DNA of 42,131 nucleotides from Thermococcus sp. (GCF_015521605.1 NZ_WANV01000022.1:1-42131), one strand, 5' to 3'; positions 8,346-16,724 are shown, counted from the first letter of the stretch. Program-made: numbers and translations. Notes: generated by a model from the sequence alone, not told the origin.

Positions 8346-9407
8346 TTACGTTTTTTCTTCCTCTATTTTGACCCTGAGTTCGTTGGCGAACCAGTTGACC
8401 CTCTGCGGGAACGGTATCTCTATGCCCGCCTCGTCGAGGGCCTTTTTGACATCGAGCACTATCCGGGTTCTCACATCGAACCACTTCTCGCTGGGCGCCC
8501 ATGCCCTGATGGATATCATGACGGCGCTGTCGGAGAGCTCGCTTACGTACACCGCGGGCTCCGGCTCCGCGAGCACAAAGGGAATGGCGTCCAGCACCTC
8601 CCTGATTATCTCCACCGCCCGGTCGGCGTCGGCACTGTACGCTATCCCGACCTGCACGTCCACCCTCCTGGCGGGGTACCGCATCAGGTTCACGATGTTG
8701 CTGTTGAAGAGCTTCTCGTTGGGTATCCTGATCAGCGTCCCGTCCCACGACCGTATCCTGGTGGAGAGTATCCTTATGTCCTCAACAATCCCAGTGGCCT
8801 CCCCGACTTTAACGGCGTCGCCTATCTGCAGTGGCTTGTCGAAGTACATGAAGACCCCGGAAACAAAGTTTGAAACGACGGTCTGGGCGGAGAAACCAAG
8901 GATAATGCCCGTTATTCCCGCCGCCGCTAGGAGGGTGCCCAGCTGACCGCTGACCCCGGCAAAGCTCAGTGCCGTGAAGAACGCAACTGTTATGACGATG
9001 TAGTAGAACAGCTTGGCCCGGATAACAACGTCGGGCCCCGGCTCCCCCCCGGAACCCTCTATCATATAGTCCCTTGACTTCTTCGCTATCAGGTACGTGA
9101 AGTAGAAGAACCCTGCGGCAAAGGCGAGGTTCCCCACGGTGGTGGGGCCGAGGGTGTATTTCATGATTCCGAGGACGTAGAGTGCCCAGATTGCTCCCCC
9201 GAGGACGAACATCCTGAAGAGTATGTCCGCAGTGTCCTGGTTTATTATCCATGTCAGAGAGGTCTCCTTGGACTTCCTGATGATGAGCTTTCTGATGATT
9301 CTGCCGGCCAGAACCGCGCCCACGAGTATTGCCACCGCCTTGACGGCACTTACAACCGTCAGCTCAACCGACACCGGGGGCAGCCAGGGCAGTGTAACGT
9401 TGGCCAT
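8346..9407 (-). CDS. MscS-family mechanosensitive channel
   Basis: About 353 residues. Several hydrophobic segments fill the first 170, followed by the pore-helix region with GILGFSAQTVVSNFVSG, the hallmark of MscS TM3, and then the beta domain (IGDAVKVGEATGIVEDI) and C-terminal alpha/beta domain. Family role: tension-gated release of solutes during hypo-osmotic shock. ATG 9407 is preferred over GTG 9416 because GAGGTGG lies just before it. The ribosome binding site sits within the end of the upstream DUF432 gene, so the two are coupled. It converges on the PKD gene with 4 nt between stops. Confidence 0.88.
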   Translation of the reverse strand: MANVTLPWLPPVSVELTVVSAVKAVAILVGAVLAGRIIRKLIIRKSKETSLTWIINQDTADILFRMFVLGGAIWALYVLGIMKYTLGPTTVGNLAFAAGFFYFTYLIAKKSRDYMIEGSGGEPGPDVVIRAKLFYYIVITVAFFTALSFAGVSGQLGTLLAAAGITGIILGFSAQTVVSNFVSGVFMYFDKPLQIGDAVKVGEATGIVEDIRILSTRIRSWDGTLIRIPNEKLFNSNIVNLMRYPARRVDVQVGIAYSADADRAVEIIREVLDAIPFVLAEPEPAVYVSELSDSAVMISIRAWAPSEKWFDVRTRIVLDVKKALDEAGIEIPFPQRVNWFANELRVKIEEEKT

Positions 9408-9409
9408 AC

Positions 9410-10048
9410 CTACCACCTCATCCGGAAGTTGGGTACGGGCTCCGCCCTGTGGGTGGCCGTGAGCGTCCCGTCAGGGGGATTCCCCGTGTTGTTGACCTCG
9501 TAGGGCTCCTTCGTTGTGAGCACGACCAGGGGGTAGTAGGCCCTCTCTTTAGAATAGAACATCGTGCTGCCCTTTATTGGAATCACCACCCTTTCGACCA
9601 GCTTCCATTTTTCCGTCGGGTTGTTTATAACGAGCTTTACAACGCCAGTTGCTTCGGGGACTTCCGTGTGGAACTCGCTGGTGTGGTATCTGGCGATGAC
9701 CCCGGACGTTATCCTGCCGTAAAGCGCGTACTTCTCCCGTCCAACGACGAAGCGGTCTATCTCAGCGTTGCCGCTTCTTACTGAGATGTCTATCGGGGCC
9801 GACAGGTAACCCGTAACCCTCTCTTTGGGGGGGATGGCCATCTTCTCCGTGAGCTTTATCATCAGGAAGTCCACACCGTACCCCTCTGCCGGGGCGGGAA
9901 GAACCCACAGGCCCCCGTTGCCTTTCTTTATGAGAACCCTGACGTCGTCCCGCCGGTAGAGGACGGTGTCTCCCGGCCGCTCCACGAGATGGATTTTTTT
10001 GTCAGCGATCTTGATAAACTGTGTCTTTAGCTCGTGCTCTCCAAACAT
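9410..10048 (-). CDS. DUF432 family protein
   Basis: A 212-residue soluble, beta-rich protein without a signal peptide, resembling archaeal DUF432 (COG2430) proteins. No catalytic motif is seen. It immediately precedes the MscS channel in the same operon, so an accessory or regulatory link to the channel is plausible but inferred. A TATA element at 10071-10079 lies only about 25 nt before the ATG and no Shine-Dalgarno sequence is visible, so the message is probably leaderless. Confidence 0.7.
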   Translation of the reverse strand: MFGEHELKTQFIKIADKKIHLVERPGDTVLYRRDDVRVLIKKGNGGLWVLPAPAEGYGVDFLMIKLTEKMAIPPKERVTGYLSAPIDISVRSGNAEIDRFVVGREKYALYGRITSGVIARYHTSEFHTEVPEATGVVKLVINNPTEKWKLVERVVIPIKGSTMFYSKERAYYPLVVLTTKEPYEVNNTGNPPDGTLTATHRAEPVPNFRMRW

Positions 10049-10070
10049 GGAAGAAAGTAAGGACTAAGAA

Positions 10071-10079
10071 AATTTAAAG
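10071..10079 (-). promoter_or_regulatory. TATA box of DUF432-mscS operon
   Basis: The minus strand reads CTTTAAATT after a purine/C-rich BRE, about 25 nt before ATG 10048, within the 56-bp gap behind the first lipoprotein gene. Confidence 0.5.
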
Positions 10080-10104
10080 TTGTCTAAAATTTGGGAGAAG
10101 GAAT

Positions 10105-11157
10105 TCACTCCTCCTCAAACCCGATGTCCTCAAGTTTCATATAGGAATATATGTTTGTCCCCTCCGCCACAAAGATGCCTTCCGCTTCCAGAGGGACCGG
10201 CAGGTTTGGTGCTATTATCGCCCACCCATTGCCCCTGGCGTCTCCAACGATATAGGACCACTCAACCCTGACCGTCTTGAAGTTTTTTCCGCCTATGCTG
10301 GTGGTTCCCTGGGGCTCTATCTTGTACTTGTACTGGTAGTTCATGAAGCCGTAGCTTCCCTCGGTTGAAGTCATCAGGTTTTCTTCCTCCAGCACTCCCC
10401 AGAAGCCGAACGTCGTCATTGAGAAAAATGCCGTGTACGTAAGGTCGGTGTCCGGAATGTCGGCGAGACTGAAGCCCTCGCTCATATAGAAGTCATAGTC
10501 GTCCTTTCCAACGGCACTCGGGTTGTAAACCTCGTAGACGTTGTCCTTGTACTTAATCTTGAATCCGATGACCTCGGGGTAGCCCATTCCAAAGGTCTGT
10601 GCTATAGGAAACAGGAAAAATCCCTCGTAGAACTCCAGTGGCTGGGTTCCCCACAGCCAGTACTCCACAGGTGCATCGAGCTGCTCTGCGTTTATTGGTA
10701 TCAGCTTTCCGTAGTACTCGTAGGCATCGTACTCGCCCAGTTCGACCTTCTTGGCCTCCCCCGTCTGCATGTCCCATTCGGTTCCGTAAACTGTAACCTT
10801 GCCGGGGCCGCGTCTCTTCTCGACTTCGTATTCATAAACCGGTGCCCCCTCGGCCTGCCTGACCTTGATGTTGTACTTGAGATACGTTATCTTGTAAAGA
10901 CCGTCCCCTATGCGGACGGGCTTGGATGCATCCCAGGGGTTGGCCCAGGTGGCGTACTCCGATGTGGCGGTGGTTGTTTCCTCCCCTGTCCCGCTTTCGC
11001 TGTACGTTTCGGTGGACTCGCCCCTGCTCGTGTATTCCCCTTGGGTCGAGGTCGCGGGAGTTGTCGTGCTCCCGCCTCCTCCCAGACATCCGCTCACGCT
11101 TGTAAAAACCAAAAGAACGACAAGAATTGCAAAAACAGTCTTGGTACTAACGTTCAT
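10105..11157 (-). CDS. Exported lipoprotein, paralogue A
   Basis: About 350 residues. A signal peptide ends in a lipobox-like VSGCLGGGG, so the Cys is a probable lipid-anchor site. A Thr/Ser/Glu-rich spacer of about 45 residues comes next, then a beta-rich domain beginning ATWANPWDASKPV. The mature domain aligns with the neighbouring lipoprotein (shared ANPW/ENPW, GAPVYEYEVEK/NSPVYEYIIEK). No enzyme motif is recognised. ATG 11157 is preferred over TTG 11172 because GGAG precedes it. TATA element GTTTAAATAT at 11201-11210. Function unknown; a membrane-anchored extracellular protein. Confidence 0.75.
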   Translation of the reverse strand: MNVSTKTVFAILVVLLVFTSVSGCLGGGGSTTTPATSTQGEYTSRGESTETYSESGTGEETTTATSEYATWANPWDASKPVRIGDGLYKITYLKYNIKVRQAEGAPVYEYEVEKRRGPGKVTVYGTEWDMQTGEAKKVELGEYDAYEYYGKLIPINAEQLDAPVEYWLWGTQPLEFYEGFFLFPIAQTFGMGYPEVIGFKIKYKDNVYEVYNPSAVGKDDYDFYMSEGFSLADIPDTDLTYTAFFSMTTFGFWGVLEEENLMTSTEGSYGFMNYQYKYKIEPQGTTSIGGKNFKTVRVEWSYIVGDARGNGWAIIAPNLPVPLEAEGIFVAEGTNIYSYMKLEDIGFEEE

Positions 11158-11200
11158 ATTGTCCAACTCCAAGTTGTCCTATACAAAATACAACGGGGAA

Positions 11201-11210
11201 ATATTTAAAC
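11201..11210 (-). promoter_or_regulatory. TATA box of lipoprotein A
   Basis: The minus strand reads GTTTAAATAT, with predicted transcription start near 11180, between the two lipoprotein genes. Each paralogue therefore appears to have its own promoter. Confidence 0.5.
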
Positions 11211-11250
11211 ATTGGCATACCCGGGTTAAAAGAAAGGGGGTAGAAAAGAC

Positions 11251-12399
11251 TCAGGGCAGGTTTTTCTCCAGCTTCAGGTCTTCCAGCTTTAGGTAGCCGT
11301 AAATAACCGTCGTCTGGCCTGTGTTAGTGTCCTTGTAGGAGTAGTAGCCCTCGCTCTCAATTACCAGGGGAAGGTCCGGAGAGAACTTTCCTTCTCCCTG
11401 AAGCTTGACGCCCTCCACCGTACCTTCGTACTTCCACTGGTAGTTGACCAGCTTGAAGGTGAAGCCGGAGTAGCTTGTAACGCCGTCAGGACTTGTGCTC
11501 CATGTCCAGGTGTGTCCCATTCCGTCGCTCCAGACGCCTGACTGTGGAACCAGGACGTTAACATTGCTCCATTCGTACCAGAATCCCAGATGGACGAGGG
11601 CAACCCAGCCCATGTAGAGGTATCCAAGGTCTTCGTTTACCGTATCGGGCAGGTTCATGTCCCCCTCAAAGCACGGGAAGAGGCCACTCTGGAACGGGGC
11701 GGGGTTCATCACCCTGAAGCTCTGTCCCTTGTAATCGAACTGAATGCCGACAAAAACGTTGTCTCCAGCTCCGGTTGGGGATATGTAAGAGAACCACAGA
11801 ACGTCCCACGGGTATATGAACGCATCGCTCATGTTGGAGAGGTACCAGACCGTTATGGTGAGGGTGTCATCAAGCCCCGCGGCCTTGACGGGATTCACAA
11901 CGGTCTTGTATGCGTAAACCTGTTGCTCGCCGAGATCCTTCTTGTTCCCCATAAGATCCATGCCACAAACATTGACGGTGGCCTTATCAACGCTCTTCTC
12001 TATGATGTACTCATAAACCGGTGAGTTCTGGTCGGGCTGAACCTTGTAGCGGTACCTGTAATAGGTTATCCAGTATGTTTCGCCCTTGATGTTTATCGGG
12101 GCGTACTCCCACGGGTTCTCCCAGTAGGCTTCCTCGGTGGGGGTCTGTGTTTCGGTCTCGGTGGTGGAGGTGGTCTCGGTCACGGTGGTTTGGGTTTCCG
12201 TCACAGGAGAGGAGGTCGTCTCAGAGGGAACTGAAGTGGTGGAGGTTGAGGGGGATGATGTAACCTCGGCAGAAGTTCCGGGAGTGGTTGTTGGGGACGC
12301 GGAAGTGGTTGAGGTCTCCCCACCTCCCCCGAGACAGCCGCTCGCGACGACCATCCCGAGGAGTAGCAGTACCAGCACAGCCGTTATGGCACGTTTCAT
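11251..12399 (-). CDS. Exported lipoprotein, paralogue B
   Basis: A 382-residue protein. The signal peptide ends in VASGCLGGGG (lipobox-like). A very Thr/Ser/Pro-rich linker of about 70 residues, probably O-glycosylated, follows, and then a beta-rich domain starting AYWENPWEYAPI that is homologous to paralogue A. It carries a VNVCGMDLMG segment absent from A. No catalytic motif is visible. The ribosome binding site GGAGGGG precedes ATG 12399. The leader contains a palindrome and a short hairpin (see 12414-12455). The tandem pair probably arose by duplication. Confidence 0.75.
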   Translation of the reverse strand: MKRAITAVLVLLLLGMVVASGCLGGGGETSTTSASPTTTPGTSAEVTSSPSTSTTSVPSETTSSPVTETQTTVTETTSTTETETQTPTEEAYWENPWEYAPINIKGETYWITYYRYRYKVQPDQNSPVYEYIIEKSVDKATVNVCGMDLMGNKKDLGEQQVYAYKTVVNPVKAAGLDDTLTITVWYLSNMSDAFIYPWDVLWFSYISPTGAGDNVFVGIQFDYKGQSFRVMNPAPFQSGLFPCFEGDMNLPDTVNEDLGYLYMGWVALVHLGFWYEWSNVNVLVPQSGVWSDGMGHTWTWSTSPDGVTSYSGFTFKLVNYQWKYEGTVEGVKLQGEGKFSPDLPLVIESEGYYSYKDTNTGQTTVIYGYLKLEDLKLEKNLP

Positions 12400-12413
12400 C
12401 TAAACCCCTCCGA

Positions 12414-12436
12414 ACCCGCAAAAAAACGAAGCGGGT
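12414..12436 (-). repeat. Inverted repeat in lipoprotein B leader
   Basis: ACCCGC (12414-12419) and GCGGGT (12431-12436) form a 6-bp stem around an A/T-rich loop just upstream of the ribosome binding site. Confidence 0.5.
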
Positions 12437-12443
12437 CGTAGAG

Positions 12444-12455
12444 ACATGGCCATGT
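12444..12455. promoter_or_regulatory. 12-bp perfect palindrome at predicted start of lipoprotein B transcript
   Basis: ACATGGCCATGT is perfectly symmetric and lies about 25 nt downstream of the TATA element at 12475-12484 (minus strand TTTTTAATAT), where transcription should begin. A repressor site is possible. Confidence 0.4.
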
Positions 12456-12529
12456 TATATTCTTGTCACTCGTCATATTAAAAACTTTCTAAGACTTCAA
12501 ACAAAACTGAAGCAGTTGGATATACGACC

Positions 12530-13189
12530 CTACCTCACGGGGGGTGGGGATTTGAGAAGTCTGAAGAATGGCTCTGCTTTCCGCCCCAGCCGAAGGCCCG
12601 TGTAGGCCGCCAGGTCAAAAACGAAGGGAACCTTCTCGATGATGCCGACGTCGGCAGTTGCAACGGCCTCGTAAGTCTTGAGCTCGAAGTCGGGGCTCCT
12701 GACGAGTCTGACCTCTCCGGCCACGCCCTCGCTAGCAAGTGCCCCTTCGGTGAGCTTTTTGACGAGGCCGCTTTTGGGAACGCTTCTGCCGTAGAAGAAA
12801 ACCGCCTCCGAAACCTTCAGCTCAAGGAGGGCCCTGGCTATCCAGTGGAGCAGATTCCTGGTCTCTTCTTTGAGCCTGTATTTTCCCTGGTACTTTAGAT
12901 CCCTCACGAGCCCGTCCTCGCAGAGTATCGCCTGCCCCTCAAGGAGTGATTCAAGCGTTATCAGGACGTTGAAGCCGTCTATTCCAAGAACCCTGCCCCT
13001 GAGCTCTCCCGGAGTGAGGAGCTTTTTCGAGACTTTTTCAGTCCACTCGTCGGAAAAGATACACCTCGCCAGGAGATGGCGCTCTCTTCCGGTGAGCCGG
13101 TAGTGGTTGGCCACGAATTCGAGGGCATACACCTTTCTGTACCCCCTGTTGAGGAGGTACTTTAGATCGCGGTATGCTTCATCGAGCAT
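12530..13189 (-). CDS. DUF434/DUF5616 family protein
   Basis: A 219-residue soluble protein resembling the archaeal COG2454 family: an N-terminal helical DUF434 region (about 1-55) followed by a DUF5616-type alpha/beta domain with VLGIDGFNVLITLE near residue 70 and several conserved acidic residues (DGLVRD, TADVGII) that recall a PIN/nuclease fold. The nuclease idea is inference. No ribosome binding site precedes ATG 13189, but a TATA element overlaps the stop of the HD gene at about 26 nt, so a leaderless message is likely. It lies downstream of the aIF2-gamma/PIN/HD genes. Confidence 0.7.
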   Translation of the reverse strand: MLDEAYRDLKYLLNRGYRKVYALEFVANHYRLTGRERHLLARCIFSDEWTEKVSKKLLTPGELRGRVLGIDGFNVLITLESLLEGQAILCEDGLVRDLKYQGKYRLKEETRNLLHWIARALLELKVSEAVFFYGRSVPKSGLVKKLTEGALASEGVAGEVRLVRSPDFELKTYEAVATADVGIIEKVPFVFDLAAYTGLRLGRKAEPFFRLLKSPPPVR

Positions 13190-13209
13190 AGATAAAGAAA
13201 CGGTGGGGG

Positions 13210-13219
13210 GTTAAATAAC
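13210..13219 (-). promoter_or_regulatory. TATA box of DUF434 gene, overlapping the HD gene stop codon
   Basis: The minus strand reads GTTATTTAAC, centred about 26 nt before ATG 13189. No Shine-Dalgarno sequence is seen. Confidence 0.45.
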
Positions 13220-13981
13220 CTTCTCCACCACTTCGGTGCCGGTGTGTATCCTCAGCTTCACCTTCCCGCTGAGGAGTGAGCTCTTGACCTTTTTCGTCAG
13301 TATCTCGTCCACCTGAAAGATTCCTGCGGGGTGCTTCATCCATATCTCGATGAGTATCGGCTGCTCCTCGTTCCCCTCTCTGATCTCGACCTTTTCGATG
13401 GCCAGAGCTGAAACTGCGTGGATGTCAACCTTGTCCTTCTTGTGCACCAGCCTGCTCCTTCCGGCCTCCATGTCACAGCCGTCGGCTATGGTCACGAGGC
13501 TCCCTTCGATCGTTGTGCATGGGACGTGTTCGTCGTGGGTGTAGACGGCGTTCAGTGTGAGCGCCTTGAGGAGGAGCGGGTCGTCGGTTCCGAACTCCCC
13601 CACTAGCTTCTCTATTATTGGCTCCGCGAGGAAAACGCTGAACTCGTAGTGGTTTACCCTGTGGATCATGTTCCCGGTGTCGTGGAACAGCGCTCCAAAG
13701 GCGACTATAAACTTGCTCCAGCGGAAGGGCTTGCCGAGCTTCTCCGCCGTCGTCTGAATCCCGAACTTCCTGATGATGTTCAGAAGCTCCAGCGCGCGTC
13801 TGGTCGTGAGGAGGACGTGGATCGGCCCGTGGTCGTTGAAGCCGTAGACGTTCAGGACGATGTAGTTGGTGGTCTCAAAGTAGTAGTGGTACCCCCTGAA
13901 AGTTCTCTCGTAGAGTTCGTAGAGCTCCTCGTCCCCGAGGAGTTCCCTAATCTCACCCAGCAGTTCTTCTTCCGTATACAT
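13211..13981 (-). CDS. HD-domain metal-dependent phosphohydrolase
   Basis: About 256 residues. The HD signature is GALFHDTGNMIHRVNH, with upstream NDHGPIHV and a later TIADGCDMEAGR that probably supply the remaining metal ligands. HD proteins hydrolyse phosphomonoesters or phosphodiesters of nucleotides; the substrate here is unknown. ATG 13981 is preferred over the upstream in-frame start near 14029 because GGGTGAG is correctly placed before it and this avoids overlap with the PIN gene. It follows the PIN gene by 44 bp and is probably in the same operon. Confidence 0.8.
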   Translation of the reverse strand: MYTEEELLGEIRELLGDEELYELYERTFRGYHYYFETTNYIVLNVYGFNDHGPIHVLLTTRRALELLNIIRKFGIQTTAEKLGKPFRWSKFIVAFGALFHDTGNMIHRVNHYEFSVFLAEPIIEKLVGEFGTDDPLLLKALTLNAVYTHDEHVPCTTIEGSLVTIADGCDMEAGRSRLVHKKDKVDIHAVSALAIEKVEIREGNEEQPILIEIWMKHPAGIFQVDEILTKKVKSSLLSGKVKLRIHTGTEVVEKVI

Positions 13982-14025
13982 CTTTCTCACCCAAGGACGT
14001 GGAGAAGAGGGGGTTTTAAGGGTTT

Positions 14026-14442
14026 TCACCCCAGCATTCCCTCAAGCTCAAGGATCTTTCTTGAGCGGAGGTAGACGACGGGAATTCCCCTCTCCCTCAA
14101 TCTCTTCTTTAGCCCCTTGTCGTTGGTGCACACAACCACGTGCTCGTTTTTCACCGCAAAGTCAAAAATCTGGTCGTCTATAGGCCTCCTCCCGAACTCC
14201 CCTATGTCGATGACCTCGAACCTTTCTGCAAGCTTCTTGGCCATCCTTATGGCCATCAGGTCCTTTCCCCTGGCCTTTCTCTCTATGACATCCAGCTCCT
14301 GAAGGACGACGTTGGGGACCGCGATTTTAAACCTCACATCGAGAACCCTGCTCAGCTCGGAGATTATGTCCACGCCGAACTGCCCAGGGACGAGGAGGAA
14401 GTTCGTGTCAGGAACTACCAGCCATTCCCGCCTCTCTGGCAT
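14026..14442 (-). CDS. PIN-domain protein, Fcf1/VapC9-like
   Basis: About 138 residues. The PIN fold is indicated by VVPDTNFLL near the start (first catalytic Asp), ELDVIERKARG in the middle and IDDQIFDFAV plus CTNDKGLKKRL towards the end, which together supply the expected acidic residues. Its closest resemblance is the archaeal group related to the rRNA-processing nuclease Fcf1. Its position 35 bp downstream of aIF2-gamma, in a translation gene cluster and without an antitoxin gene, favours RNA processing over a toxin role. ATG 14442 is preferred (GGTGAGG just upstream); GTG 14451 is an alternative. Confidence 0.78.
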   Translation of the reverse strand: MPERREWLVVPDTNFLLVPGQFGVDIISELSRVLDVRFKIAVPNVVLQELDVIERKARGKDLMAIRMAKKLAERFEVIDIGEFGRRPIDDQIFDFAVKNEHVVVCTNDKGLKKRLRERGIPVVYLRSRKILELEGMLG

Positions 14443-14477
14443 CTGCCTCACCGGAAGTCAATGGAAAAGAAGAGGGA

Positions 14478-15710
14478 TCACTCCCTTATGAAGCCGTAGC
14501 CAATGAGGCGCCACCTTGAGCCGACCTGCCTGCTGATGGCGACCCTGTCGCCGACTTCCGCACATATCGGTATCTGGAGCTTGAGCTCGACCTCGTCCTT
14601 TCCAAGCCCGGTGACGAGGCCCATCGTCCTGGCCGTCCCAACGTTGAGGAGGAGAACCTCGCGCCTCTTTATCGGCTCAACCTTAAGCTCCTCCTCGGTT
14701 CCGACGACCCTCTCAAGGAGGTGGACTTCGAGGGTTATGTCGTCCCAGACCGGTGGCAGCTGGCCGGGCTTTCCGACGACGTTTCCGGCCATAAGGTCGC
14801 CCTTGGTTAGGAACGGGTCGAGCTTGGTTCCCACTCCGACGAGTCCGCCGGGGTAAGCCTCATCGACGAACCTCCCGCCCGCCTGGAGGGAGACTATCTC
14901 GGTGGTTATCGGCTCGTACTTTATCCTTCCGTGGTCTTCGTAGGGAACGCCGGGCCTTATCTCTATCTCGTCGCCGACCTTGAGCTTGCCCTGGATTATC
15001 GAGCCACCTATAACACCGCCGACGAGCTTTTCCGGCTTTGTTCCCGGCTTGTTGACATCAAAGCTCCTCAGAACCAGCATCTTTGGAGGCTTGTTGAGGT
15101 CGTGTTCCGGCGTCGGTATAAACTCCTCTATGGCGTGGAGCAGGACGTCAACGTTGGCCCCGTGCAGGGCTGAAATCGGGATTATCGGGGCGTTCTCAGC
15201 TACCGTCCCCTTGACGAACTCCTTTATCTCGTGGTAGCGCTCGATGACCTTCTCCCTGTCGACGAGCTCGATCTTGTTAAGGGCTATGACGATGTTCCTG
15301 TTGCCGACTATCTGAAGGGCCATCAGGTGCTCCCTGGTCTGGGGCATGACTCCCTCGTTGGCCGCTATGACGAGGACGGCACCGTCCATGAGGGAAGCAC
15401 CGGCGAGCATGGTGGTCATTAGCGCCTCGTGGCCGGGGGCGTCAATGAAAGAAACGCGCCTCTCGAACTCGGTCTCCGCTCCACAGTACGGGCAGACCGG
15501 CGAGTTGGAGTACCTGCCGCAGCTCGGACACTTCCTTATCTCCGCATCGGCAAAGCCTATCTTGATTGTAATTCCCCTTCTCAGCTCCTCGCTGTGGGTG
15601 TCAGTCCAGATTCCGGTTAGAGCCTTTGTGAGGGTCGTTTTACCGTGATCAACGTGACCGACCATTCCGATGTTAACCTCGGCCTGCCTAAACTCCTTCT
15701 TCTTTGCCAT
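14478..15710 (-). CDS. eif2g: Translation initiation factor aIF2, gamma subunit
   Basis: A 410-residue GTPase of normal length for the family. The P-loop GHVDHGKT spans residues 18-25, a zinc knuckle has Cys61, Cys64, Cys73 and Cys76, switch II is DAPGHE at 90-95, and the guanine-specificity motif is NKIE. EF-Tu-like domains II and III follow. The gamma subunit binds initiator Met-tRNA and GTP and forms the aIF2 heterotrimer. GGGGTGAG precedes the ATG, with a TATA element at 15744-15753 and the palindrome CTAAATTTAG between TATA and predicted start. PIN, HD and DUF434 genes lie downstream. Confidence 0.96.
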   Translation of the reverse strand: MAKKKEFRQAEVNIGMVGHVDHGKTTLTKALTGIWTDTHSEELRRGITIKIGFADAEIRKCPSCGRYSNSPVCPYCGAETEFERRVSFIDAPGHEALMTTMLAGASLMDGAVLVIAANEGVMPQTREHLMALQIVGNRNIVIALNKIELVDREKVIERYHEIKEFVKGTVAENAPIIPISALHGANVDVLLHAIEEFIPTPEHDLNKPPKMLVLRSFDVNKPGTKPEKLVGGVIGGSIIQGKLKVGDEIEIRPGVPYEDHGRIKYEPITTEIVSLQAGGRFVDEAYPGGLVGVGTKLDPFLTKGDLMAGNVVGKPGQLPPVWDDITLEVHLLERVVGTEEELKVEPIKRREVLLLNVGTARTMGLVTGLGKDEVELKLQIPICAEVGDRVAISRQVGSRWRLIGYGFIRE

Positions 15711-15722
15711 CTTCTCTCACCC

Positions 15723-15753
15723 CTAAATTTAGAGCGTTGGCCGGTTTATTAAG
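15723..15753 (-). promoter_or_regulatory. aIF2-gamma promoter with palindrome
   Basis: The TATA element CTTAATAAAC (minus, 15744-15753) is followed by the perfect 10-bp palindrome CTAAATTTAG (15723-15732), then the ribosome binding site. The palindrome could be an operator or part of the initiator; that is inference. Confidence 0.45.
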
Positions 15754-15817
15754 GTTACCTCAATAAGGAGAACTTGAGACGGACAGAAAAGCGATAAGTT
15801 TGGGGAAAGGAGGAAGC

Positions 15818-16195
15818 TCAGAAGACGAGCTTCATGTTGATCTGGACGATCTCGGGGCTGATGGTGTTGCCCCTGACGGTCTTCTTCCTCCTCTCGCCCT
15901 TCTCCTTTGGCCTGAAGCCCGGGCCCTTCGAAACGAGTATCTTGACCCTCCTCGGGCCGTGGACGTCGGGCCTCATGGCAAAGCCGTCCTTGTCGGTTCC
16001 ACCGGTTATCCTGAGCTTGACGTTGCCCGGTATCTCCTCGCCGAATATCGCGGTGAGGTTGAGCCCGAGCTCGCTCGCCGGTATCTCTTCTCCTATGCGC
16101 TTTCCTATGAGCTTCTCGGCCTCTTCGCCGCTTATCTCAACCTGCCTGGCTATGCCGGTCTTAGGGTTAGATATAACGAGCTTAAAGGTCGCCAT
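15818..16195 (-). CDS. rps6e: Ribosomal protein S6e
   Basis: A 125-residue protein of the usual archaeal length, starting [14 protein letters not shown] and carrying the conserved [15 protein letters not shown] and a basic [17 protein letters not shown] segment, both diagnostic of S6e. It is a component of the small ribosomal subunit. It lies upstream of aIF2-gamma on the same strand, a common archaeal neighbourhood, but each has its own promoter. The leader is about 60 nt, with TATA at 16269-16278 and ribosome binding site GGAGGTGGGAGG. Confidence 0.96.
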   Translation of the reverse strand: MATFKLVISNPKTGIARQVEISGEEAEKLIGKRIGEEIPASELGLNLTAIFGEEIPGNVKLRITGGTDKDGFAMRPDVHGPRRVKILVSKGPGFRPKEKGERRKKTVRGNTISPEIVQINMKLVF

Positions 16196-16268
16196 TTCCT
16201 CCCACCTCCTGTGTCATTAGCGGGATTCATTGGGTAAACCCCTTATCCAGTGAGCGCTGTGGTTTGGT

Positions 16269-16278
16269 GTTTAAAAAG
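16269..16278 (-). promoter_or_regulatory. TATA box of S6e gene
   Basis: The minus strand reads CTTTTTAAAC preceded by GGGGGAAA as BRE; predicted start is near 16250. Confidence 0.5.
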
Positions 16279-16294
16279 TTTCCCCCGTCGGAGC

Positions 16295-16609
16295 TCACTT
16301 TTTCCCCAGGCTGTGGAGCCAGTACCATAACCTAACCGTGTACTCCACCGTCGGCGGATAGCTCTGGACGACCTCCGTTATCTCCATGCTTTTCTTAAAG
16401 GTTGGAGCGTCGATGGTTTCAAGGAATCTCTCAAGCTCTTCCCTGCTCGGTGCCCTCCAGATGGTATGAGAGCCGCCGTTGAAGTTGTATGAGGCAACGA
16501 ACTCGAACCCCTCCGGGAGACTGACCTTGGTGAAGAAATCTGCGGCCTCCTTCGCTGCTACAACGTCCTCCTCCCCGGACCAGCGGTGGGTTATGTGGTA
16601 CATCGGCAC
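16295..16609 (-). CDS. Small conserved-looking protein, possibly ABM/DUF3303-like
   Basis: About 104 residues, soluble, with an alpha/beta pattern: MYHITHRWSGEED, LPEGFEFVASYNF, HTIWRAPSREELERFLE, and a C-terminal VVQSYPPTVEYTVRLWYWL. The layout (a strand, a phrase about an effort or yield, then an Ile-rich helix) recalls small dimeric ferredoxin-like ABM or DUF3303 proteins; the match is weak and unverified. GTG 16609 is chosen since GGGGGTG is 5 nt upstream; ATG 16603 is equally possible. No partner gene is evident; S6e is downstream behind its own promoter. Confidence 0.55.
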   Translation of the reverse strand: MPMYHITHRWSGEEDVVAAKEAADFFTKVSLPEGFEFVASYNFNGGSHTIWRAPSREELERFLETIDAPTFKKSMEITEVVQSYPPTVEYTVRLWYWLHSLGKK

Positions 16610-16650
16610 GGGAACACCCCCACATATGGACAAAACTTCATACGTTCTTG

Positions 16651-16724
16651 TCAGAGGGAGCGCCGCTGGGTGAGAAGTGTCGCTGGTTTCCGGGCGCTCC
16701 GTTTTGGTTCACCCAGATAGAACC
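16651..16724 (-). ncRNA. Candidate structured RNA or leader with interlocking helices
   Basis: Two perfect 8-bp helices interlock: 16657-16664 with 16693-16700, and 16666-16673 with 16709-16716. This order (A, B, A', B') is that of an H-type pseudoknot or of two alternative folds. A 5-bp stem (16706-16710 with 16720-16724) competes with them. A TATA element on the minus strand (CCTTTATATA, 16750-16759) would start a transcript near 16725, exactly at the edge of the structure. It may be a free RNA or a long leader of the gene ending at 16295. No known RNA family was recognised. Confidence 0.4.

Noticed and set aside
8068-8873. Long frames overlapping the PKD gene end and the MscS gene end
   Set aside because: They translate to low-complexity Arg/Pro/His-rich sequence antisense or out of frame to well-supported genes.
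14026-14442. PIN protein as a VapC toxin
   Set aside because: There is no antitoxin gene beside it, it sits behind aIF2-gamma, and its sequence is nearer to the Fcf1-like group.
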